Shown here: one piece after another, positions 7,864 through 14,922 of the stretch | How the letters are laid out: the number at the start of each line of letters is the position of its first letter | Numbering within the stretch: position 1 is the first letter of the stretch | Assembly: GCA_002403175.1 (NCBI GenBank) | Contig: DHHG01000032.1 | Span: 1,371 to 17,314 of the forward strand | From: Syntrophaceae bacterium UBA4778 | Lineage (GTDB): Bacteria; Desulfobacterota; Syntrophia; Syntrophales; UBA4778 | Length of the DNA: 15,944 bases | Direction: 5' to 3' | Program-made: the position numbers and the translations under genes | The notes under the pieces: generated by a model | What the model was told of the DNA's origin: nothing | Database searches by the model: none | Seen by the model: the letters and a program-made list of their open reading frames with translations, nothing else

Positions 7864-9234
7864 TCAAAAGAGGCGGTCCAGGAATTCCTCCAGCTTGGAG
7901 ACCCGGATTAAATCGATGCCTTTGATTTCGATTTTCTCCTTCCTGTTCGTTTTGGGCAGAATGCAACGGGTAAAGCCCATCCGGGCAGCCTCCCTGATCC
8001 GGTCTTCCATCCGTCCAATACCCCGGATTTCTCCGGTTAAACCGATTTCCCCGAACACGACCGTTTGCGGATCGATTACCCGGTCGAGAAAGCTGGAAGC
8101 GATTGCCGCCACGATGCCGAGATCGACCCCTGGCTCGCTGACTTTCACTCCTCCTGCTACATTGATAAAAACATCGTGGTTGCCGAGGTGAAGACCGCAG
8201 ATTTTTTCCAGGACGGCAACAAGTAGCGAGACGCGATTATTATCGGTTCCGATGACCGTTCTTCTGGGCATGCCGAGATTGCTTTGCGCGGCCAGGGCCT
8301 GAATCTCCATCAGAATAGGCCGGGTCCCTTCCATGCCTGCGACCACAACCGAACCGGCTGCCCCTTCCGGCCTTTCTGAAAGGAAGAAACCGGAAGGATT
8401 GCTGACCTCTGTGAGGCCGCTCCCTTTCATTTCGAAGACCCCGATCTCGTTGGCGGGTCCGAAGCGATTTTTGATGCTTCGAATAATGCGGTAGGCGTGA
8501 CCGGAGTCCCCTTCGAAATAGAGGACCGTATCGACCATGTGCTCCAGAACTTTGGGACCCGCTATGGAGCCGTCCTTGGTCACATGTCCGATCAGAAACA
8601 GGGGAATTCCCGTTTTTTTGGACAGCAGGATCATCCGTTCGGAGCACTCCCGGACCTGCCCGACGCTCCCGGGAGCGGAGGAAAGCTCGGAGGAATAGAT
8701 CGTCTGAATCGAGTCGATCACGACGACCCCGGGCCTCATGGAAGAGATATGGGCCAGAATGTTTTCCAGCGAGATTTCGACAAGCACCAGGAGATTGGCG
8801 GATTGCGCTCCGATCCGCTTGCCCCTCATCTTGATCTGGTTGGCCGATTCCTCTCCCGAAATATAGAGAACGGAAAGGCCTTGAGCTGCAAGACTTTGAA
8901 GAATCTGAAGGAGGAGGGTCGATTTGCCGATACCGGGATCGCCGCCGACAAGCGTAGCGGAGCCCCGCACAATGCCTCCCCCCAGGACGCGATCCATTTC
9001 GTCCATTCCGATTTTCAGACGCTCCATTTCTTCAACAACGATCGCGTCTATCGGAGTGGGAGGGCTGCTAAGCTGGTACTCTGTGTTTGCCGTGGCTTTT
9101 GTGGATCTCAGCTCTTCTTCGACAAACTGGTTCCACTCCCCACACCCCGGACATTTTCCGAGCCACTTTGGCGATTGATGGCCGCAATTCTGACAGAAGA
9201 ATACGGTTTTGGTTTTTTCGCGGAGACCGCCCAT
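7864..9234 (-). CDS. radA: DNA repair and recombination ATPase RadA (Sms)
   Basis: A RecA-like ATPase that helps branch migration and processing of recombination intermediates, 456 residues from the chosen start (E. coli RadA is 460). The N-terminal zinc finger has cysteines at 14, 17, 28 and 31 (C-x2-C-x10-C-x2-C). Walker A is GGDPGIGKST (97-106), the RadA motif KNRFG is at 255-259, and a Lon-protease-like C-terminal domain follows. I placed the start at the ATG at 9232-9234, with AAGGA seven bases upstream. The frame runs on to 9318, but that extension would include the promoter. Pairing with phoB just downstream is probably a housekeeping linkage. All key motifs are present. Confidence 0.96.
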   Translation of the reverse strand: MGGLREKTKTVFFCQNCGHQSPKWLGKCPGCGEWNQFVEEELRSTKATANTEYQLSSPPTPIDAIVVEEMERLKIGMDEMDRVLGGGIVRGSATLVGGDPGIGKSTLLLQILQSLAAQGLSVLYISGEESANQIKMRGKRIGAQSANLLVLVEISLENILAHISSMRPGVVVIDSIQTIYSSELSSAPGSVGQVRECSERMILLSKKTGIPLFLIGHVTKDGSIAGPKVLEHMVDTVLYFEGDSGHAYRIIRSIKNRFGPANEIGVFEMKGSGLTEVSNPSGFFLSERPEGAAGSVVVAGMEGTRPILMEIQALAAQSNLGMPRRTVIGTDNNRVSLLVAVLEKICGLHLGNHDVFINVAGGVKVSEPGVDLGIVAAIASSFLDRVIDPQTVVFGEIGLTGEIRGIGRMEDRIREAARMGFTRCILPKTNRKEKIEIKGIDLIRVSKLEEFLDRLF

Positions 9235-9258
9235 ATTGAAATCCTTTTTATTTGCGCC

Positions 9259-9287
9259 AAGATATATTTTTCGATCTTCAGCGTCAA
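9259..9287 (-). promoter_or_regulatory. sigma70-type promoter of radA (and probably phoB)
   Basis: On the - strand, TTGACG (9282-9287) and TATCTT (9259-9264) are separated by 17 bp. The transcript would start around 9252, giving a leader of about 18 bases before the radA ATG at 9234. This also argues against any radA start further upstream. Confidence 0.6.
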
Positions 9288-9322
9288 TACAAAAAAGGAC
9301 ATAGGTTTTCTGTTCCAATAGG

Positions 9323-9351
9323 AAAAACCGGGCTCCCAGGAGAGAGCCCGG
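9323..9351 (-). terminator. Rho-independent terminator of the porin gene
   Basis: On the - strand an 8-bp perfect GC-rich stem (CCGGGCTC at 9344-9351 against GAGCCCGG at 9328-9335) with an 8-base loop is followed directly by five T residues (9323-9327). It lies 35 bases past the porin stop codon and ends transcription before radA. Confidence 0.85.
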
Positions 9352-9353
9352 CT

Positions 9354-9371
9354 AAGCGGGAGGAACCGCTT
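9354..9371. repeat. Small hairpin downstream of the porin gene
   Basis: AAGCGG (9354-9359) pairs with CCGCTT (9366-9371) across a six-base loop, just before the main terminator in the porin direction. It has no T tract of its own and may only protect the mRNA end. Confidence 0.45.
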
Positions 9372-9385
9372 GGATGAAGAGCTTT

Positions 9386-10663
9386 TTAGAATTTCAACTG
9401 AAAACCAACCTGGTACTTATCGTAGTTGTGGGTGCTTGCCGTCTGTGTCTCATAGGCGCGATGCTCCCAGGCGACGAAGGGCATGAACTCCTTGCTTACG
9501 TCATAGGAGACGCCGACAACAGTCGTGTCATAACTGTTGTTATCGACATCCGTGTTTGGATCATAGGTGTACCACTTCCCGAAGACCCTGGCTTTTTCGA
9601 GTTCAGGAACACGGACAAAGGCATCAACCAGCCAGGCCTTGCGTTTGTTTTCCTCTGTGGCAGTGGCGGTTGCCTTGCCCCAGTAGTATTGTCCCATAAC
9701 AGTGAACCATTTGTGCTGCAAGGAAGCCTGCGCGATATTCGCTTCCCAGTCTGGATAATCGGTGGTAACGCCCGTTGCGAAATTAGTGTTGCTCTTCCCG
9801 TAGGTGCCGGTGTAAGCAAGCTGCAGGCCTTTCAGCACCGGGGTTTCGGGTAGTGGTCGCACATAAACCAGGCCGGAAACTACCTTGTTGTTGTTGGATT
9901 CACTACTGGTATAGCCTGGGCCGTTGTAAAGTCCGATCATCCAGCCTCCCCACTTTCCGGCAAAGGGTTTGGAGGCGAATTTCAGGTAATCTTCATCCAT
10001 GTATCCACCAATCACACCCGCATTGGAAATACCGAAATCGGCGGAGGCATGAATGCCCAATTCATCCAACAGATGCTTTCCCTGCACCCGGTAGGGCCAA
10101 ATCGCTGAATCGTAAGCATCCGACGGGGTGCCGATCATACCGAACTGGGTATTGGTGCTGAGATATTTAAAATTGAGATAGGCGTATTTTAAACGCAGTT
10201 CATAACCGTTACCCGCGTCATCACTCGACGAGTCCTTGAAAAGATCGGCAGTTATGTTCATAGATAGCCATTCGTTGATATCCTTGGTCAAGGTCAGATA
10301 GGCCCGATTCAGCACGAATTGATTGCTCGATCCGGTATTGGCTCCGGGCACAGTACCACTCGGATTTATGTTGTTCCATTCCCCGAATATTGTCGTTCCA
10401 AATTTAAATCCCTTCAACGCGGGGGGGAAGGTGATGGCCTCCGCTGCTGCTGCCCTGGCGGCTTCCTTCTCGGCCTTTTCCTTTTTCGATTTCTCTATCT
10501 CTTTGTTCAATTGATCGGCTTCCTGATCTGTCAGGATGTTTTTTTCTTTGAGTAGCTTGATCAGATCGGCGTTATCCGCATCGGCCGCCCGGAGCGGAGC
10601 GATACTGCCGCTCAAAAAGAAACAGAACAGGATAAACAGGTAAACAAGACTTTTCCGGTACAT
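9386..10663 (-). CDS. Outer-membrane porin, possibly phosphate-selective
   Basis: A 425-residue precursor. The first 26 residues form a signal peptide ending PLRA before ADAD. Residues 27-75 form a helical, charged region (LIKLLKEKNILTDQEADQL, then Lys/Glu/Ala-rich) predicted to be a coiled coil. From about 76 on, alternating aromatic and polar strands and the final phenylalanine (VGFQLKF) point to an outer-membrane beta barrel. The N-terminal 'LL-x2-KNILT-x-QEADQL' pattern is common in deltaproteobacterial porins related to the O/P family. The ATG has a good site (GAGGAG, six bases upstream). The promoter carries PHO-like repeats very close to those of pstS, which is my main reason for suggesting phosphate. 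Selectivity cannot be read from the sequence. Confidence 0.85.
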   Translation of the reverse strand: MYRKSLVYLFILFCFFLSGSIAPLRAADADNADLIKLLKEKNILTDQEADQLNKEIEKSKKEKAEKEAARAAAAEAITFPPALKGFKFGTTIFGEWNNINPSGTVPGANTGSSNQFVLNRAYLTLTKDINEWLSMNITADLFKDSSSDDAGNGYELRLKYAYLNFKYLSTNTQFGMIGTPSDAYDSAIWPYRVQGKHLLDELGIHASADFGISNAGVIGGYMDEDYLKFASKPFAGKWGGWMIGLYNGPGYTSSESNNNKVVSGLVYVRPLPETPVLKGLQLAYTGTYGKSNTNFATGVTTDYPDWEANIAQASLQHKWFTVMGQYYWGKATATATEENKRKAWLVDAFVRVPELEKARVFGKWYTYDPNTDVDNNSYDTTVVGVSYDVSKEFMPFVAWEHRAYETQTASTHNYDKYQVGFQLKF

Positions 10664-10723
10664 TTACATCTCCTCTCTACTAGAAATTTACATGTTGAAT
10701 TTCACATGATTTACGAGAGGAAC

Positions 10724-10776
10724 TTAGTGAGCGAATGTTAAAGAATAATTAACATACTATGAAAATACGATGAAAG
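10724..10776 (-). promoter_or_regulatory. Four-repeat PHO-like array upstream of the porin
   Basis: On the - strand four 7-mers occur with exact 4-bp spacers: CTTTCAT (10770-10776), TTTTCAT (10759-10765), TGTTAAT (10748-10754) and CTTTAAC (10737-10743). The first differs from the PHO consensus CTGTCAT at one base. A possible -10, CACTAA (10724-10729), lies seven bases past the last repeat. The last two repeats nearly match part of the pstS array. Confidence 0.68.
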
Positions 10777-10787
10777 GTAAATGGTGT

Positions 10788-10840
10788 GTTTCATCAGCTA
10801 TTCATCACAAATTAATGAAACCTTAATTCTTGTGTAGTAT
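10788..10840 (+). promoter_or_regulatory. Four-repeat PHO-like array upstream of the orphan ATPase gene
   Basis: On the + strand four 7-mers sit with exact 4-bp spacers: GTTTCAT (10788-10794), TATTCAT (10799-10805), AATTAAT (10810-10816) and CCTTAAT (10821-10827). A -10-like TAGTAT (10835-10840) follows after seven bases, the same distance as in the divergent porin array. The repeats are further from CTGTCAT than those at pstS, so binding by PhoB is an inference. Confidence 0.58.
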
Positions 10841-10847
10841 CAGAACG

Positions 10848-10924
10848 TACGTGTTTGCCTGACCATCACTCAATCAGCAAACGTATATCAGCCTACTGCC
10901 GGGTGCTCTTAATGAGGTGCCCGG
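10848..10924 (+). promoter_or_regulatory. Structured 5' leader of the orphan ATPase gene
   Basis: If transcription starts just after the TAGTAT element, the leader is about 112 bases long. It can fold into two hairpins: 10848-10862 with 10874-10885 (TACG, TTTGC and TGA paired, with small bulges), and 10899-10924 (CCGGG with CCCGG, extendable through wobble pairs). No known riboswitch is recognised. Confidence 0.4.
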
Positions 10925-10959
10925 GATTAAGACTCTTTGGAAAATTGAAAGGAACTAAA

Positions 10960-11562
10960 ATGGAAATGACATGCGAATTATTGCTGAAATGTGAGGCAAG
11001 CCAAACGCATCCTTACGATGAACGCCAGCCGACTGACATGAATCATGTTGTGCAGAAGAGTATTGATGTTTTCTGCCTCATCCCCCGAGGAATTATCATC
11101 CACCGGCGATATCAGAAAAATCTCTGGATCGTTGACACAGATTGCCTGGAAATGGAGAAGGCCTTGCTTGGCATATTTACGAATGCCTGGAAATCAACGG
11201 CAGTGGGCGAAAGGCTCTTCATAGAAACTCTGAATGTCATTTCGGAAACAGATTCGGAAGGCGGAGAACTGAGGGATAGATGCTTTGTTTGTATTTCAGT
11301 CACGGATATGGAATCCGGAATGGGTGACCAGGAATTTTTGCCTCATGCTGATTTCTCGCTCAGAGAGGGGGAAGTCCTTTTTTGGAATGGAATAGCATAC
11401 GCATACAGCGCTGTTCGAAGGTACGGAGGCAAAATTGCAGTTCAAAGGCACTCCGGTAAAGGAACCACACTAAGAATATTTCTGCCCGCTTCCGGGAATA
11501 GAAGCCATTTCAGAGTGCAGAAAAGGGAAAGAGATGGGGTCCGGTTTGAACCCGGTAGCTAG
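10960..11562 (+). CDS. Orphan degenerate histidine-kinase-type ATPase protein
   Basis: A 200-residue soluble protein that looks like the ATP-binding domain of a histidine kinase without sensor, dimerisation helix or phosphoacceptor histidine. The order of motifs is right: a pre-domain segment DMNHVVQKSI (26-35), an N-box-like LLGIFTNAWKST (69-80), a G1-like VTDMESGMG (114-122) and a closing RYGGKIAVQRHSGKGTTLRIFLP region (154-176). G1 has E in place of the first glycine (D-M-E-S-G), and the G2 box GTGLGL is replaced by NGIAYAY (143-149), so ATP hydrolysis or phosphotransfer is doubtful. I chose the ATG at 10960 because GAAAGGA lies six bases upstream; a TTG 35 codons earlier has no such support. 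It could be an anti-sigma-like or kinase-modulating protein. Function is unknown. Confidence 0.7.
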   Translation: MEMTCELLLKCEASQTHPYDERQPTDMNHVVQKSIDVFCLIPRGIIIHRRYQKNLWIVDTDCLEMEKALLGIFTNAWKSTAVGERLFIETLNVISETDSEGGELRDRCFVCISVTDMESGMGDQEFLPHADFSLREGEVLFWNGIAYAYSAVRRYGGKIAVQRHSGKGTTLRIFLPASGNRSHFRVQKRERDGVRFEPGS

Positions 11563-11619
11563 CGCGTTTCCCCGCTGCTCGCGGCGGGATGCGAGCGACT
11601 CATGTTTCAACAGCTTCCA

Positions 11620-12057
11620 TCAGACGGATTCCTTGGTCTGCTGTATCCATTCCTGAAGTCTGGCTTTGATCTCTTCCTTTAAAGCTCTGACCTTGTCCAA
11701 TTTTTCCTCGTAGGTTCCTGTAAAGTTCGAAGGATCGGGGAAACTCCAGTGAACTTGTCTCGCGATGCCGGGGAAAACAGGGCAGCGTTCCGCGGCGGAT
11801 TCGTCACAAACCGTTATCAGGCGGCTGTAAAGATTGCCCTTTCTGGTCAGGTCGAAAACCGCTCTTGTTTTCTTGCCCGTGATGTCGATTCCCTCTTCTT
11901 TCAGAACATCCACTACGATCGGATTCAACTCCCCCGGTTCTATACCGGCGCTAGCGGTTTCAAAACGATCTCCGGCTATTTTTCTCAACAGCTCTTCCGC
12001 TATCTGACTGCGCGCGGAATTATGAATACATACAAACAGAATCTTTTCTTTTTCCAT
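11620..12057 (-). CDS. arsC: Arsenate reductase, thioredoxin-coupled (LMW phosphatase fold)
   Basis: A 145-residue cytoplasmic enzyme that would reduce arsenate to arsenite. The P-loop C-x5-R is CIHNSAR (10-16). Two more cysteines, Cys84 (VCDES) and Cys92 (RCPVFPG), sit where the thioredoxin-dependent family has its relay cysteines; the spacing is one residue longer than the 82/89 pair of plasmid pI258 ArsC as I recall it. The start is the ATG at 12055-12057 with GGAGG four bases before it, rather than an ATG six codons upstream with no such site. It lies 46 bp after a PhoB-like regulator in the same direction, with no arsR or arsenite efflux gene in view. A protein tyrosine phosphatase is the alternative, but the extra cysteines make that less likely. 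Confidence 0.85.
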   Translation of the reverse strand: MEKEKILFVCIHNSARSQIAEELLRKIAGDRFETASAGIEPGELNPIVVDVLKEEGIDITGKKTRAVFDLTRKGNLYSRLITVCDESAAERCPVFPGIARQVHWSFPDPSNFTGTYEEKLDKVRALKEEIKARLQEWIQQTKESV

Positions 12058-12103
12058 ACATCCTCCAATGAGCATGTTGAATGTTATCGAAAACGGTGCA
12101 GGA

Positions 12104-12796
12104 TCAGGACTCGAATTTGTAACCGACTCCGCGAACCGTTTTGATCATGGTGCCGCCGGAACCGAGTTTGTGACGCAGACTTGCTATATGAACATCAATG
12201 GATCTGTCTGTGACGGCGTAGTCGCTTCCCCGGATTGCATCAACAATCTGGTTTCGTGTAAATACCCAACCGGGTCTGGAAGTCAGTGTCTGTAAAATCC
12301 TGAATTCTGTATAGGTCAGATCGATTTGTTTTCCTTTGAGCAATACCTCATGGTGTCCGGGGTGGATGAGCAGGTCTCCAGCCTTGATGATTGAATCCCC
12401 GCCGGATGAAACGTGAGCGGGAGCCGATCTGCGGAGAACAGCCCGCACACGGGCAACCATAACACGGGGGCTGAACGGCTTTGTGATATAGTCGTCGGCT
12501 CCCATCTCAAGTCCCAGAGCGATATCGGTTTCCGAGTTCTTTACGGTCTGCATGATAATGGGAATCTGTGCCGTTTTGGGATTACTCTTCAGGCGTTTCG
12601 TTATCTCCAAGCCGCTCATCCCGGGCAGCATCCAGTCGAGCAGAATCAAATCAGGCGATTTTTCAGTGGCCGCATGGATGGCCGACTCGCCGTCCATTGC
12701 GCAAAATACCTCGTAACCTTCTGCAGAAAGGTTGTATTGGATCAATTCGAGAATATCCGATTCATCATCGACCGCCAGAATCTTCTCTCCAGACAT
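12104..12796 (-). CDS. Second PhoB-like response regulator (OmpR family)
   Basis: A 230-residue regulator closely related to the PhoB of this window. The receiver domain has DD at 10-11, phosphoacceptor Asp54 in LLDWMLPG, Thr84 and Lys106 in DDYITKPF. The C-terminal winged helix has the recognition helix RSIDVHIASLR (198-208). PhoB has HIRRLR at this place, so two arginines that contact DNA in E. coli PhoB, as I recall, are replaced by Ala and Ser. That suggests a different or weaker DNA site. No full histidine kinase is adjacent. It probably forms an operon with arsC, and the ATG has GGAG six bases upstream. The true signal is unknown; it could be phosphate, arsenate or something else. Confidence 0.87.
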   Translation of the reverse strand: MSGEKILAVDDESDILELIQYNLSAEGYEVFCAMDGESAIHAATEKSPDLILLDWMLPGMSGLEITKRLKSNPKTAQIPIIMQTVKNSETDIALGLEMGADDYITKPFSPRVMVARVRAVLRRSAPAHVSSGGDSIIKAGDLLIHPGHHEVLLKGKQIDLTYTEFRILQTLTSRPGWVFTRNQIVDAIRGSDYAVTDRSIDVHIASLRHKLGSGGTMIKTVRGVGYKFES

Positions 12797-12821
12797 TTAC
12801 TGCTCCGCTTCTTTTTTTGAT

Positions 12822-12851
12822 TTCATAACACAGTTCAAATTTTAATCACAA
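12822..12851 (-). promoter_or_regulatory. Possible promoter of the second regulator and arsC
   Basis: On the - strand TTGTGA (12846-12851) and TATGAA (12822-12827) are 18 bp apart, about 25 bp before the start codon. Both elements are imperfect, so this is tentative. Confidence 0.3.
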
Positions 12852-12902
12852 GCCAATCGGTCTCACCAAATCTTAAATCAATGCTCATATGAAATTAACA
12901 AA

Positions 12903-12919
12903 TACCCTTTAGAAGGGTA
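12903..12919. promoter_or_regulatory. 17-bp perfect palindrome (7-3-7)
   Basis: TACCCTT (12903-12909) is mirrored by AAGGGTA (12913-12919) around TAG, between the divergent second regulator and the DksA-like gene. It could be an operator or a small hairpin; there is no T tract. Confidence 0.4.
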
Positions 12920-12984
12920 CGCGTAGAGTTCTTAAAGTTCGTGCAGCCGTACCAAGATGGAATACCAGACGAAAGGGAATAATC

Positions 12985-13409
12985 ATGAATCCTCAGAAGA
13001 TCAATCAGGTCAAAAAACGTTTGCACAAAAAGTATCATGAATTAATGATCATCTCGGGTAATGCCATTATGGAAGACCCTGGTTCCGAATCATTGCTGAT
13101 CCCAACGATCTAGCGGCAACAGAAACAATCCGGGATCTGCACTTTTTTTCCTGGGACAGGGAGCGACAGGTGATTATGCAACTGAGGCAAGCCATGCACC
13201 GCATCGATAGCGGGACTTTCGGAATTTGTGACCATTGTGGCGGGCGCATTCCGGAGAAACGGCTCCTGGCCTGGCCGACGGCGGCGCGATGCCTGCGCTG
13301 TCAGGCCGATCAGGAACGGCTCGATACAGTTGAATATGGAGGAAACACTCAGTGTGTTATGCTATTTTCTATATTAGATCGCCGGAACAATAAGCTATCT
13401 ATCTTCTAA
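12985..13409 (+). pseudogene. DksA/TraR-type zinc-finger protein, frameshifted
   Basis: Two adjoining frames together encode a DksA-like protein of about 141 residues. The first starts at the ATG at 12985 (AAAGGG site upstream) and reads MNPQKINQVKKRLHKKYHEL onward to a TAG at 13111. The second is open from 13062 and supplies the rest: the coiled-coil tip motif ADPNDLA, then DRERQVIMQLRQAMHRIDSG and the zinc finger ICDHCGGRIPEKRL...CLRC (C-x2-C, C-x2-C). The D-x2-D-x-A tip is the part of DksA that acts on RNA polymerase. The switch falls at 13093-13096, where one extra G (TTG then GCT) would restore a single frame. This is either a true one-base deletion or a sequencing error. The 3' end overlaps pyk convergently by 15 bp. 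Confidence 0.8.
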
Positions 13410-14810
13410 TAATTTCTTGACGGGACTGATCTCTATAAAAGATGCACCGAATACATCTCCGAAGTTTCCGGCGATAACCACGACGAGATCCTCTTCGGTG
13501 AGATTGCCTGAAAGCAAGTGATGCCGTAAGGCCTTGTGGATGAATTCACGGCTGCTTTGAGTCCTCTCAATAAATTCCGGGAAAACCCCGAAAGAAAGGG
13601 CAAGCTGACGAATGATAGACCGGTCGTAACAGTGGGCAAACAGCGGCTTGCGTCCACGAAAGCCGGCCATGTTGCGGATGGAAGAGCCGGACGAGGTATC
13701 GGCGATAATGGCTTTGGCGTTGAGCTTGATGGCAGCCTCCACAGCAGTTTTGGTGAGGAATGCAGAGCGCTCGTTCGTAAGGACGACGGATGGTGTATCG
13801 TGAATATCGCTTCGTGATTTTTCAACCTCAACGGCAACTTTGGCCATCGTAGTAACCGCCTCGACAGGATAAGCACCATTGGCCGTTTCCGCGCTCAGCA
13901 TGAGGGCGTCGCTTTTGCTGTAAATGGCATTGGCGATATCGCTGACCTCCGCCCGAGTCGGTCGCGGATTATGGATCATAGAATGAAGCATTTGTGTGGC
14001 AATGATAACCGGCTTGCGTTTGGCGATGCATTTATTGATGAGCATCTTCTGGATTCCCGGAATTCGCTCATAAGGGATTTCAATCGCCAGATCGCCGCGG
14101 GCGACCATGACCCCATAAGCTTGGTTGAGAACCTCATCGATGTTGTCGACCCCTTCCTGGTTTTCGATTTTGGCGATGATTTTAATCGGACTTCGATACT
14201 CATCCAGAATACTCTGAATGGCCAGGACATCCTCCTTACTCCTGACAAACGAGTGGGCAATAAAATCGACCTCTTCCCTGATTGAAAATCGGATAAATTC
14301 CTTGTCCCTTTCACTGAGAGAGGGCAGTTGAAAATTCACCCGCGGGACGTTTACGCTTTTGCGTCCCTCTATCGTGCCGGCATTCAGGGCCTCGCAGATC
14401 AGAGCGCTGTTTTGCTTCTGGCGCACTTGAAGTTCCACAGAACCGTCATCGATCAGGACGTGGCTGTGCAAAGGCACTTCAGCAACGAACCCCGCGTAGT
14501 CGACATAAATGCTGTTCCTTGTAGATTGTTGGCCGGGATTGCCCTGGATGGCAATGAAATCGCCTTTGGCGAGGCTAATTATTTCGGAAGTCTCATTTGT
14601 GCGCACCTCCGGCCCTTTGGTATCGATCATGATTGCAATTCGATGAGAAACCTGGCGGACGTTCCGGATGACCTTTGCTGCCCCCTCGGGGGACTGAAAG
14701 GCAGTATTCAGCCGAACAACGTCCATCCCTGATCGATGGAGTTTTTCGATGAATTCCGTTGAGCTGTTTTTGTCGGATAGTGTGGCAATAATTTTTGTTT
14801 TTTTTCTCAT
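13395..14810 (-). CDS. pyk: Pyruvate kinase
   Basis: It catalyses the last step of glycolysis, phosphoenolpyruvate plus ADP to pyruvate plus ATP. It is 471 residues from the ATG at 14808-14810 (GGAG four bases upstream), about normal length. Visible motifs: TKIIATLSDKN (5-15), IDTKGPEVRT (62-71), catalytic lysine in IIAKIENQEG (Lys214, Glu216), MVARGDLAIEIP (235-246) and ATQMLHSM (271-278), and a C-terminal domain ending near GNFGDVFGASF (448-458). The K+-site motif, usually N-x-S, reads NTA here (35-37), as I recall for Bacteroidetes pyruvate kinases, so this is a subfamily trait rather than damage. Glu68 of GPEVRT, linked to K+ dependence, is kept. It diverges from pgl. Confidence 0.95.
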   Translation of the reverse strand: MRKKTKIIATLSDKNSSTEFIEKLHRSGMDVVRLNTAFQSPEGAAKVIRNVRQVSHRIAIMIDTKGPEVRTNETSEIISLAKGDFIAIQGNPGQQSTRNSIYVDYAGFVAEVPLHSHVLIDDGSVELQVRQKQNSALICEALNAGTIEGRKSVNVPRVNFQLPSLSERDKEFIRFSIREEVDFIAHSFVRSKEDVLAIQSILDEYRSPIKIIAKIENQEGVDNIDEVLNQAYGVMVARGDLAIEIPYERIPGIQKMLINKCIAKRKPVIIATQMLHSMIHNPRPTRAEVSDIANAIYSKSDALMLSAETANGAYPVEAVTTMAKVAVEVEKSRSDIHDTPSVVLTNERSAFLTKTAVEAAIKLNAKAIIADTSSGSSIRNMAGFRGRKPLFAHCYDRSIIRQLALSFGVFPEFIERTQSSREFIHKALRHHLLSGNLTEEDLVVVIAGNFGDVFGASFIEISPVKKLLEDR

Positions 14811-14922
14811 TTTTCTCCGTCCATCCAATCGTATTCAGCCTTCATGCATTCGCGTTTTTGAATCGTGCCTTGAACTAATCTCAAATCATTTGGGAGTATA
14901 TGATATTCCGAAAAAGCGATCC

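Noticed and set aside
10855..10959. In-frame extension of the orphan ATPase gene to a TTG start
   Set aside because: The ATG at 10960 has a ribosome-binding site, and the extension lies in a leader that appears to be structured; no family resemblance was seen.
11571..11596. GC-rich hairpins between the orphan ATPase gene and arsC
   Set aside because: The two possible stems are only 5-6 bp and lack a T tract on either strand, so I do not call a terminator.
12822..12851. PHO-like 11-bp repeats upstream of the second regulator
   Set aside because: Only one 7-mer (TTGTGAT) resembles the consensus; the next two at 11-bp steps do not.
13093..13099. Programmed frameshifting in the DksA-like gene
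   Set aside because: There is no slippery heptamer of the X-XXY-YYZ type and no nearby stimulatory structure that I can see; mutation or sequencing error is simpler.
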